In this document: positions 30,591 through 40,980 of the stretch, one piece after another
Layout of the letters: every line of letters starts with the position of its first letter
Position numbering within the stretch: position 1 is the stretch's first letter
Assembly: GCA_012934845.2 (NCBI GenBank)
Contig: WNNJ02001392.1
Coordinates: 62,001-126,000, forward strand
Source: Pomphorhynchus laevis
Lineage: Eukaryota > Acanthocephala > Palaeacanthocephala > Echinorhynchida > Pomphorhynchidae
Length of the DNA stretch: 64,000 nucleotides
Reading direction: 5' to 3'
Made by a program: the position numbers and the translations under genes
Notes under the pieces: generated by a model
Seen by the model: only the letters and a program-made list of their open reading frames with translations
Databases searched by the model: none
What the model was told of the DNA's origin: nothing

Positions 30591-31798
30591 ACTTTCGCTC
30601 TAGGAACATCGAAGACTTATTTATATATTTATATAAAAGGTGAATCAGAGGTTTTAAAAATTAATTTCAAATATAGCCCAATCCACACACGTTTCGAGCG
30701 TAACTAAATCCCTAGTTATGTATTATTGCAGATTAGTCGGTTTCGGAGAGTTTAGTCTCCATAAACACAATTATGTTTCGCTAATTTTCAAGCAAGTTTG
30801 GTGAATTTTTAATCTCTTATTTCTTAAAAATTAACTTTAAACAAGTAGAAGTTTGCATCAAAATGTGTTTACACTATAAAATATAAACTGATTCACGTGA
30901 TTACCTTTAAAAGACCATATTATAGCCAATATTCATGTAGCGTAGCACATAAAGTGAATGTAATAGATATTTCTAGATCTTGTTCATGCATGTGACCGCC
31001 TTAAGCAGGGCAGCTCCTTGTTAAATGCTGATAAATAACAAGTTGAAAGTTAAGTCTGAATCAACAAAACAAGGTGGCGACAATGAAAAAGCAACTTAAA
31101 AATTATAAAAAATTACATTCCAATTGCCAACAATACTAAAGTACAGAGGAATGCTTATTCAAAATTACAATTCAAAATTCAAATCCGAATTTTCAGTAAC
31201 ATACTGTTACCATCTTAACGCTGCCAGTTTAAACTTTTTTTGCTGTTATATATCATCAATATCTGCAATGCGGTGATGCTGCATTGGTACATAATTTCAT
31301 GATTTCACTGTGCGAGTTTAAAAGTGTATATAACGTACAACAAAAATTAGTACTTCAGTAGACCCGGTCTATCCGGCTCTTCCAGGACATTACTAGATTT
31401 ATCCCAAAGCACATCTACACCCACTTTACTCCGTACATAACCCCACCTCATTCATCTTCATCTCAAGGTCGTCTAACCCTAGTTGAATGCTCCTTAAGAT
31501 CTTCCCTCCTGTTAAACTGATCTTGTTCATCCCTGTCTGTTTAGTTATATCACTCTGTTAGAACAATAAATGCATTAGCATAGCCAATATATACGGCCGG
31601 GAGAAATTTATAAGAACCGTGATATCCTCGATCGTATATTAGATGGTGGTTATAACATAGTACTTGGTGACTTCAATGATATAACTGGTCGTTGGATTAA
31701 TGGTGCCACTTTCATGTGGGTCTGTTGTGAGGTATTCGGTCTTGTCTAGATTAAGTCGTAGTCCGTATTGTGCGAGTCGGTTAGTCCATACAGTAGTT
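30591..31798. other. TE-derived non-coding DNA
   Basis: 31118-31345 matches the dispersed repeat at 1164-1380; 30740-30850 resembles 450-560. A short frame near 31650-31690 reads LGDFNDITGR, a possible endonuclease scrap. No gene. Confidence 0.45.
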
Positions 31799-32657
31799 GA
31801 TCATAACTGTTTAATAAATAAATCTATATTATGATTTATATTATGAAATATATGTTTCGATCTATTGATGATATATGTGTATTTAATTCTAGCAATTTTT
31901 ATTTGATATGCGAACATATCTATCCAGGTAGCCTAATTCCTAAAATAACTAATATTAATGATAAAGAAGGTGTATATCAGGATATGAACATCAAATTAAA
32001 ATCAATTAAAACCACTATTAATTTATATCATAAAGATGGCATATTTAAATTTAAAAGAAACATATTTTTGCAAGAGCATTCATGCATACCATATAATATA
32101 AAATATAATACATTAAATAATGAAATTTATAAAATTCCAACAATATGTAATGATATTGGCTTTCTTCAAAACCATTTAAATAATTTAATAGATGCATATT
32201 TAAAACTAGGTTACTATAAAAATAACATCAAGCGGGAAATAGTAAAATATATAAATCAACACAATAATATAAAGAATAAATTTAAACTCTTAAGTGGCAA
32301 ATTTTTATGGATGGATAATAAATAATATACTTTGTATTAGAATAAGATACTAGATAGTTATTTCAGAGGAAATACATCATTAGCATGTATTTGGCCCCGC
32401 TGCTATGTTGGGTAGAGGAGTTAGAGGCCGAAACCTGATAGCATAGCAGTTCCTCCTGATGACCTCAAATTCTTATTCTGATATAACGTCTGTTATTTAT
32501 TAGTCAATTCATAAAAATGACGTTTATTTTAAATTTTATTTTTTTTATTTTAATATGATTTAAATTATAGAAAATCTAAAAACAATTATTAATTTTACTA
32601 TATAATTATTAAATTTTGATTTAGCATTATTATGATTTGTTTATTTTATAATTATAG
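31799..32657 (+). mobile_element. Penelope-like element copy P3 (5' truncated)
   Basis: C-terminal RT frame 31831-32325 (KYMFRSIDDICVF to LSGKFLWMDNK), then structured RNA and tail. The catalytic YIDD is changed to SIDD. The 3' terminus is split by a LINE: the tail resumes at 39885 with TAAATACGCAGATTCAGTTAGC. Confidence 0.8.
32361..32462 (+). ncRNA. PLE-associated structured RNA domain, copy 3
   Basis: CTGCTATG 32400-32407 with CATAGCAG 32442-32449; GGCCCC 32393-32398 with GAGGCC 32424-32429 (one mismatch); hairpin AAATACAT/ATGTATTT 32370-32392; outer stem from TTGTATTAGAATAAGA (32332) to TCTTATTCTGATA (32471). Confidence 0.7.
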
Positions 32658-32666
32658 TAAATACGC
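32658..32666. repeat. Target-site duplication of LINE LA, left
   Basis: TAAATACGC, repeated at 39885-39893. Joining the two flanks restores the normal PLE terminus TAAATACGxAGAxTCAGTTAGC. Confidence 0.8.
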
Positions 32667-33138
32667 CTAGAAAAGCGCAGTCTCATATCCCTGTTCCTGA
32701 TCAATCATCTTCCACATCGGAATGCAATGATGGTTATACCAGTTTCGAAGTCGGATGCGATTTCAAAGATTGTGATGCATGGACACTTGTTCGTGTTAAA
32801 ATATCCGGCCGCTCGGTGTATAAACGTAAACAGTTCACATGCGGTTTTTGTACATCAGTAAGGCTACTACAGTTATCCTGCTCCTCTACTTTTGTGTCAC
32901 ACATAACCACTCAGGCCAATACTGCTTTAGACGTTTCACTCGAATAAACACCTGACTTCGAATCTTATAATCCTATTATTGAACTTACTCTCTCACACTC
33001 TCTTCGTTCAACTACGAACCAAACTTTCATTCATCTTCCTCATTCTAACAATGCTAACGGTAAAGCTTTTCATCTCGTACCTCCTCTTTTCTATTCCTCC
33101 CCCAATCTAAATAAATCTCAAACTTCTTTATTCTCTTC

Positions 33139-33575
33139 ACGTACTCCTTACTGTACCTCCCCCGTATCAATTCTCAATAATTTACATCATTCCGCTAAAA
33201 TTCATATCCAATAACATCTTCGATCAATCCATTCAACACTCCACTCGTGTCACACATGCCCCGCTGCATGTGTGACAAATATGGAGAATAAATATAGGTT
33301 GAAGCATGTTATACATGCTTCAACTTATATTTATTCTCCGTACTCTACCTCCCACGTATCACTTTCCAATAATCTGCATCCTTCCAACAAAATCATTTCC
33401 AATAACATTTCCGATCAACTGATTCAACACTCCACTCTTGTCACACATGCCCCAACCTATCTTAATTCTCCTTACGCTACCTCCCAAGTACCACTTCCAA
33501 ATAATTTACATCCTTCCTTCAAAATCATCTCCAGTCACATCTCTGATCAACCGATTTAACACCCCGCTCCAGTCA
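33139..33575 (+). repeat. About 130-bp tandem repeat inside LINE ORF1 spacer
   Basis: Three units, each ending near CACTC[GT]TGTCACACATGCC (GTCACAC at 33249, 33440 and 33571) and coding for NNLHPSxKIIS and ISDQ-type strings. Units one and two are separated by the hairpin insertion at 33249-33338. Confidence 0.8.
33249..33338. repeat. Two adjacent hairpins (templated insertion)
   Basis: GTCACACATGC...GCATGTGTGAC, directly followed by an about 29-bp-armed hairpin (GGAGAATAAATATA to TATATTTATTCTCC around ACATGCTTCAAC). One arm in each hairpin is ORF1 repeat sequence; the other is its reverse copy. Confidence 0.85.
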
Positions 33576-34044
33576 CACTTGCTCAAACCAATATTAATTC
33601 TCTATCAAGCACCCCTGTCATTTCCACTACTATATGTTCATCTGTCTCGACTCCTACCAGCTCCGTACGTCCACACTTTCTCGAAATCGTTTTCCTTCGC
33701 GCGATCGCTGTCTTATCATATCAAACTTAAAGCTTTCCAAATCTGCTTTCCCACAATCTCGTCTCGATTATGATGTATCTGCTTTCAGGTCTATCCTAGC
33801 AACCATTCTTCCTGATGATAACTCATCCTTCTTCAATAATATCGCTCCTGAATCCTGTATTCGTTTAAACAAATCCACTAAATCCAATCATCTCAATCCT
33901 CCACTCTTAAAAATTGCTTTCCGACATAGTTCACATGCCTCTTCGGTACTCTCCCAACGTTTTAAACTTGTTACCACTTCATCTACTTGTCGTATCTTTC
34001 CTGATCGCTCTCCCTATGATATTGCCAGTTCAATTTAGCTCGCA

Positions 34045-35386
34045 TTGAGAAACATCGACGTGAAACAAACGGTGAGTGATATCTATCAATCCGTAAAACC
34101 AGAGGAAATTTTCACGTCCTACGCACGAGGCCAAAAATCCGATGACGTCCCGTCTCTCCCCCAGTCTTCTTTGCTAGTCGATCTCACTCCTGAACATACT
34201 TTTCGTCTTAGTCTTTTTAACACTCGCTCCATTCTTCATAAAGCTGATCTGCTCCTTGATATCTTCGATCAATTATCTATCGATATTCTCTGCATTACCG
34301 AATCCTGGCACTCTGACACTGACGATCTTGTTATTCGTCGTCTATGTCGATCTGGGTGTTCTTTAGTTGAATCAGCTCGTCCAATTGTCTCTTCCACATC
34401 TACTGCTTCTAACCATGGCGGTATCGTTGCCATTGCTCGTCACTCAACGTCTCTACGTAAAATTAATGCTAACATCCGTGCACTTTTGAATTGCTAATAT
34501 GTTGATCATCAACTCCTTTCCCTCTTGAACTTGTGATTGTATACCGTCCAGGCTCAGCTGTCCCCTCACGTATATTCTTTAACGACCTTGCAGATATAAT
34601 GTCTCACTATTCATTGTCTTATACTCTTTCTTTTGTTCTCGGTGACTTTAACATTCGTCTTGATCGTCCGGCTGACTCTGACTCTGTCACTTTAACTAAT
34701 TTTTTTCTGATTTTAACTATAAATTACTTTTAACAAGCCCAAATTATATTCTCGGCAGTGCTCTCGACATCATTTCTGTTCCTAACTGCTTTAATGACTA
34801 TACCTCCTTGTCAACTACTGATCCTTATTTGTCCGATCATTTCCTTGTCACTCTTACTCTTACTCGTCCCCATTATCCGTCTCCACCTACACAATTATCC
34901 ACACCAAGTCGACCCTGGAAGCTTCTCGATATCCCTATTCTCTGCACAGCCTTACTCAATTCTTCACTCTTTTCACTTCCTCTTAACTATCTCTCTCCCG
35001 ATGATCTCTGCATTCTGTTTGATTCTGAACTTACGTCGATCCTCAATCACCTTCTACATATTCGACCCCGACGCTTTCAGCGCTTGCGCCATGCTCCCTG
35101 GTTCGATTCTGACTGTGGTCTTTCTAAGCGTCGACTCCGTCACTCTTTTCGTGTGTATAATCGCTTTCTTAAACGTTCTCCCAACTCACTCACTCCAAAT
35201 CTCCGTGATTCCTACTTTTCTCTACGCTGTTCACATCTCATTCTTATACGTACTAAACGTACTCTCTTTTGGCGAAATCAACTCAAGTCATCTTCCAACT
35301 CTAAATCTTATTGGAAAATCTTTAACTCAATTATTTTACGATCATCTGCCTCTTTAAACTATAAAAAACCAAAAAATTACAAATAA
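34045..35386 (+). pseudogene. LINE endonuclease of LA
   Basis: Blocks FNTRSILHKADLLLDIF, LCITESWHSDTDDL, NHGGIVAIARHS, then a frameshift after ALLNC, VYRPGSAVPSRIFF, VLGDFNIRLDRP, a second shift at a run of seven T (34694-34700 region), and SDHFLVTLTL. Both lesions are shared with LB. Confidence 0.8.
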
Positions 35387-38145
35387 TGAATTGTCTAAGT
35401 CTTGTCTATCTCTCATCCCCTCAACCGTGCCCTGAACGCAACTAGCGTTACCGCGTTGGATGGCAACGCTCAGTCTATGCAGCAGGAAATCCGTGGACCG
35501 CCGCTCTCCGGTCACTGCTGCTATTCGCCGACCTATTTCGTGCATTTGGCTGTCCGCCTCTAGGCCCAACGCACCAAGCGTTTCCATGGCGACCAGCACA
35601 AAATTATAGATCGGTGTCGGGAAGGAGTATTTTCTGCGTTTCTTGTCCTCTGCTCTTCTGGCTACCGCTCACGGTGCGGTCACAGCTGTATTTAGATTAC
35701 TCGGTGCCAAGGTGTTTGGGCAGGTGATGTCCCAAGCCAAACACCTGCCACTTGACCAAGGAGTCAGTGACACTCCATTCGGCCGCCTGTCATCGTGTTG
35801 CGCCAGTGAATTCGGCTACAGACGCTATGGGATTTCTGCCGACATCAGTGCAAGCTTGATGAGATCGTTGACTGCGCTGTGGCGTGACAGTTTGCCGATG
35901 GACTTGTGGCAGCTGAGCCCATGTCGTCCGCTGGCGTCTACATCCGCTCCACAAACACATGCATGTGGCAGACAGACTGGGGTACCGAGGCGCAGGGCAA
36001 TGGCGATGCGTAGTGACGAGTCGTCAAGTCTTGTGCCGAGTGACGAACAGGGATGTGTGAAGGAGGGCCCCGGAATGAGGTACAGTAGCCGCAAGTAGAC
36101 ACGCTTTGCTCGCCTGGTCAATTGCAGCTGACAACACTTTCGTTTCCCGGACAGTAATCAACGGAGTATCCTAGAATTTCTGTTCTGTAGCGAAGGACGG
36201 TTGGACTGGCATGAAACCCGCTCGAGACTTCTATTCGGTCACTGCAGTAGTGTATGTCGGTTCGCTGAAACCGCAGTAGTCATTTAGTCGCCATGGTAGA
36301 ATCCGAGTTATGAGCGTTTGCGACCCTGCGACCGATGATAGGAAGGCCGGTAGAGCAATATCCGTCGCTCTTCTGATGCCGAGTCCGCCGTTATCAACTG
36401 GTAGTGATGTCTGGTCCCATGCCTTATCAGACAGCGCAATATTGAGGACGAAATGCAACGACGACCGAATTACGTTGTCGTATTCAAATAACAGCTGCTT
36501 CCTGTAGCATGGCGCGCTGCGTAGAGTGAACATCGTCTTCGGTATCGCGAAACAGTTTTTTAGCAGGAACAGCCCATCGTGAGCGTATAGAAGCGATAGC
36601 CGGCTAGACATGCGTTGTAATTCATGCAGTTTTATTTTCAATGTCTTGTCCACGCTCTTCCCACACCCGATTGGTGCTTCAAGTAACATTGCTGATGCTG
36701 GGTCTTCGTGTTTGACGTCTGGAGCGACTGCCTTGAAACGTCTCACAACATCGTTATCTTTAGTAATGAGCTCACACATGCCAACATTTATGACGAGTCC
36801 CAGCTCCTTTCCCCGCGCCGTCAACATACTCCAGTCTGAGAGCAACGTGTTCACATCACACCTAACGTGGCATCATCCATGTACAAGATATTGCACTCGG
36901 ACTTGATGCGCTCTGTCAGTGTTAAGGCAGTCAGGCAGAAGAGCAGCGGACAGAAAGGATCGCCTTGATGTGGTCCCTCGTAGCAGCTGGACAGGTATGG
37001 ATACAGCTCCGGTAGCTCTCCGCCTATTACTGTCAACATCGCATCGCGGCTCAGAGTGTTAAAAGCGTTTGCGAAGTCGATTTTCAACATAGCCTGTCCA
37101 CTGGCAATGTTCGCTAGATAGCAGCGGGCTGCGTGTGCAACTGCACTGCTCCGTGTTGAAACCAGAAGCCAAGTTGAGGTGGTGCTAATTTCGCGACTAC
37201 CTTGTCCTTCACAGCGAGACAGGCGGCCCTCGATACAAGACGGCGGAGTGTGAAGCCCACTGCTATAGGTCTGTCACCTTTTCCCTTCTTTGCCAGTGCA
37301 CATAACGATGCACCGTACAAGACTGGCCTAACAGTTGCCGGGACTCTATCAACCAGGCACATGTTGCTGAAGTCCGTTAGTGAAGCTATCAGCTGCTGTC
37401 CAGCGGCGCTTGTGAGCGGACTCGTCATATCTTTAAGATGTTGAGGACGAAGGCCGTCAAGTCCTCCTGATGAACCTGCTGGGTATGCCTTGATCGCAGC
37501 AGCAATATCTCTATAAGTTAGCGTAAGTGTAGGATGCGAGTTGTGCGCGTTGCCAATCGATTGTATGTCTGGTTCAGTCGACTGAGAAGAACTGTCAGTC
37601 GAAGTTGCTCTCTGCGGGTGCAGTAGGCGCAGAGCTGCTATCGTCTCATCGTTGAAGGGAGCCAGAGGGTCGTCGCTGGCAACCAGCCTAAGTGCACTGC
37701 TCACGTTGCCCTCTTCGATCTTCGACGACACCCGCGCAGCCAGGTTTTGATGGTCGTCCCTCGTTGTTTTGTTCTCTCTTCATTTTCCTGTCCTGAGTCG
37801 TCGTTTGTGCGGCTGGCGACAACTTGACTAGTATTCTGTCAGAGCTTTGTTCACTTTAGTTGCCAGAATCGGCGGTGCCGTTTGCCGCCCCGCTCTGAAA
37901 CTCCAAGGCAGCTGTGAGCGAAAAGTTGCAGCTGCTGCCAGGCATCCATGTTGTCTGGGTTGGCGATAATTCGATCGAGTATTACCGACACCTTGCCTGT
38001 AGCAAGCATACGAGATGCCTTAGGTATGTATCTAAGGACTCGACCTGAATGTGCCTCAACCACAACGTCGAGTAGCGTCTGAGCCTGCCTATATTTGTTG
38101 TTATAAATCCTGATGAATCCATTGAAATATAAATCCTGATGCATT
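35387..38145 (-). pseudogene. RLE retrotransposon, full length but decayed (R4), nested in LA
   Basis: Minus strand, order from the N-terminus: RMLATGKVSVILDRI and WQQLQLFAHSCLG (38144-37851); SALRLVASDDPLAPF, AGSSGGLDGLRPQHLKDM, KKGKGDRPIAVGFTLRRL (37731-37114); LKIDFANAFNTLSRDAML and HQGDPFCPLLFCLTAL with NILYMDDATLGV, RT catalytic MDD (37090-36851); CGKSVDKTLK and NGGLGIRRATDIALPAFL (36854-36231); knuckle CVCGADVDASGRHGLSC with LSRHSAVNDLI (36121-35825); then RPNGVSLTPWSSGRC and WDITCPNTLAPS near 35770-35690; and ETLGALGLEAD to RLSVAIQRGNA (35599-35440). The endonuclease RPDG is RPNG here. Multiple frameshifts. A lineage distinct from R1/R2. Confidence 0.8.
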
Positions 38146-38259
38146 TTCTTATCTACAAACTAAACTATCTAATTTACTTTCCCGACTACCCATAGCCCCC
38201 TAGTACCCACTCTTCTCTTTAAATGCTTCCCTCCCAGAGCTATTCCACTTTCTTCTCGT

Positions 38260-39838
38260 TTCGTCTGATGAAGTTTCTTCGGTTCTGCTGTCATTACCTA
38301 ATAAATCCTCTCCTTCTGACCCAATTTACACTCACTTGCTTAAAAATATCTGCTCTTCTATCTCACCCTTCCTAACCACATTGTTCAACTCGTCCATCCG
38401 TAGCCTTACATTTCCTTCCATCTGGAAATGCGCCACTGTTCGTCCTCTCATCAAAAAGCAATCTCTCGACTTCTCACTACCATCTTCGTGCCGTTCTATC
38501 TCACTTCTCCCAACCCTCTCTAAACTCCTTGAACGTCTCGTTCTCAAGCAAGTTAATTCATATATCTTTTCCTTCAACTTATTTCCTCCCTTCCAAACCA
38601 ATTTTCGCTCTAACTACTCTTCCGAAATTGCCTGTCTTAAAGTTTATAACGACTTACTCATATCGCGCGATCATAAATTATGTAGTGTCATAGTTTCTCT
38701 TGATCTATCGTCTGCTTTTGACATCGTCGATCACTCGATTCTTCTACATCGCCTTCGTCATGATTATGGCTTCTCTTTACCCACTGTATCATGGTTTTCT
38801 TCATATCTATCAAACCGTACATTTCGCGTCTATTCTAACTCTTCTCTCTCCCATCCTTCGTCCATCCCGTCCGGTGTTTCACAAGACTAAGTATTAGTCT
38901 ATATGCTTTTCTCTCTTCTTCTCGGTGATTTGTCTTCGATTTCTCATAAATTTAACTTCCATGTTATGCAATATGCTGATGACATTCTCATCTATGCTCA
39001 TGCACCTGTTTATCGTATTCACGATCTTAGTGTTTATGCTTCCGACTGTCTTGTCTCAATTTCCAATCATCTTTCTTCCCTTCGCCTTTCTCTGAATCCT
39101 GATAAATCCAAAATTATGTGGATCCTACCTCGACGCCTCGGCTTAGAACCTCCCTCCGTATCATTAAATTCTGAAATTCTTCCTATCGTTGATAATATCG
39201 TTTTCCTAGGATTCTATTTCGATAACCGACTTTCACTTAAGCCTTTCGTTAGAGATAAAGTACGCTCATCAACCTTGATACTGTGCAACATCCGTCAAGT
39301 TCGTAGATTGATCGATTTCCCTTCTTGTATGACTCTCATATATTCTCTCCTTTTTTCCAGACTCGATTATTGTCTTAGTCTATTTTCCAACTCACCTAAA
39401 TCTACTCTTCTTCCCCTACAACGCATCGTCAACGCAGCCGTCCGAATTTTCCTCCGTCTTCGTCGTTTTGATCATACATCCTACCATCTTGCTTTTCTCG
39501 ATTTGTCTACAATTTATTGTCGTGCTCAAATTCGTCTTCTCGTTGTTTTCCGCCTTGTAACTTTTCATACCACTTCATTTATCAACCTTCCTTTTCTTGA
39601 TAATTCTCGTCCTGTTTACTGTTCCTTGCGTTCCTGTAATTCCCTTCTTTTACATGTCCTAAACTACTCTATCTCCTTTGGACTCCGATCCTTCTTGGTT
39701 GCTGCTCCTCTATCGTTGAATCATCTGCCCATTCATATACGCCGATTAACTTCCATGCCGTGCTTCAAACGCCAAATTCGATCTTATTTAAACAATTTAT
39801 CTGATTTCCTTTTTTATTTTGTGTTAGTGGACTTGTAA
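38260..39838 (+). pseudogene. LINE reverse transcriptase of LA
   Basis: SSDEVSSVLLSLPNKSSPSDP marks the resumption after the RLE insertion. Then HLLKNICSSISPFLTTLFNS, SLDLSSAFDIVDHSILLHRL, a stop near 38888 in place of the GVPQGSVLGP segment (SGVSQD, stop), then MQYADDILIYAH with intact YADD (frame 38903-39838) and the C-terminal tail. One stop and a small indel separate the halves. Confidence 0.85.
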
Positions 39839-39884
39839 GCGTGCAGCTGGCACGCATTTGCCACATTAAATAAATTTGTATTAT

Positions 39885-39920
39885 TAAATACGCAGATTCA
39901 GTTAGCTGACTTGATATAAA
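39885..39920 (+). mobile_element. PLE P3 terminus after LINE LA
   Basis: TAAATACGCAGATTCAGTTAGC and following bases complete the PLE interrupted at 32657. Confidence 0.7.
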
Positions 39921-40107
39921 GGATCTATAAGGAAAAATTTAACAAGATTCGCAGCAGCGTACTTAGCCAACACAACTTCACAAATTTATCTTCGAAATAA
40001 ATCTGTAACTTGTGATTTTATGAAATCAGTTATCTATTGGGACGTAAAGGCAAACCTTTTACAGATGATGAATTAATCAAAGATTACAAAGATTAGCTGA
40101 TTTGATT

Positions 40108-40880
40108 TGTTCATAACTGTTTAATAAATAGATCTAAATTATATAAAGATATGAAATATATGTTTCGATATATTGATGATCTATGTGTATTTAATTCTAA
40201 TAATTTTTATTCAATTAGTGAACAAATTTATCCAGAAAGCCTTATTCTTAACAAAACCAATATTAATGATAAAGAAGGTGTATATCTAGATATGAACATT
40301 AAATTAACATTAACTAAAACTACTATTAATTTATATCGTAAAGATGACATATTTAAATTTGCAAGAAACATATTTTTGCGAGAGCATTCATGCATACCAT
40401 ATAATATAAAATATAATACATTAAATAATGAAATTTTAAGAATTGCAACAATTTGTAATGATATTGGATTTCCTCAAAATCATTTAAATAATTTTATAGA
40501 TACATATTTTAAAGTACGTTACTATAAAAATATCATCGAACTGAAAATAGTAATATTTTCAAGACAGTAATATTAAAAATAAATTTAAAATTATTAGCAG
40601 AACATTTTTAACGATGGAGGAAAAATGTAATTAGCACGTGTTTGGCCCCACTGTTATATTGAGTTGAAGGATCGGGGTCGAGACCAGATAGTAATGACCT
40701 CTAATCTTATTTTGATACAACGTCTGTTATTTATTAGTTAATTCATAAAAATTGACTTTTATTTTAAATTTAAATTTAAAATTTTACTTGATATATTAAA
40801 TTGTATAAAATCTTATACAATTATTTATTGTTTATCTTTATTTTTAATTTATAAATAGTATAAAATACGTATATTCAATT
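40108..40880 (+). mobile_element. Penelope-like element copy P4 (5' truncated)
   Basis: C-terminal RT frame 40151-40570 (KYMFRYIDDLCVF with YIDD intact) with an altered end (KIVIFSRQ instead of KIVKYINQHN), a degraded structured RNA at 40606-40700, and the AT-rich tail. It begins at the same coding point (ATAACTGTTTAATAAATA) as P3. Confidence 0.75.
40606..40700 (+). ncRNA. PLE-associated structured RNA, degraded copy
   Basis: Recognisable blocks TTTGGCCCCACTGTTATAT, GATCGGGGTCGAGACCAGATAG, TAATGACCTC; the second P2 strand is deleted, so the pseudoknot cannot form. Confidence 0.5.
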
Positions 40881-40980
40881 ATCTGATTATCTGCTATAAC
40901 AGAGGCGTGATTGATTTTTATGCATATGTAAATGCATAAAAATTAACTTTTATTTTAAATTTAAATTTTTCTATTTTTAC

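Larger units (their letters stand above)
32667..34040 (+). pseudogene. LINE ORF1 region of LA
   Basis: N-terminal frame from about 32664 to 32947 (TAA) reads EVGCDFKDCDAWTLVRVK and RKQFTCGFCTS, a cysteine-containing segment (C-x4-C, C-x2-C) as in PHD-like ORF1 proteins of CR1-type LINEs, then a spacer with threefold repeats, then SRLDYDVSAFRSIL and HASSVLSQRFKLVTTSST. Several stops. Copy LD has the same CGFC block at its start. Confidence 0.55.
32667..39884 (+). mobile_element. CR1/L2-like LINE, copy LA, interrupted by an RLE element
   Basis: Longest LINE copy. ORF1 region from 32667, endonuclease to about 35386, then an inserted RLE element (35387-38145), then RT from about 38260 to 39838 and the 3' hairpin GCGTGC-AGCTG-GCACGC ahead of ATTAAATAAAT. 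It sits in the terminus of a PLE with a 9-bp TSD. Confidence 0.85.
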
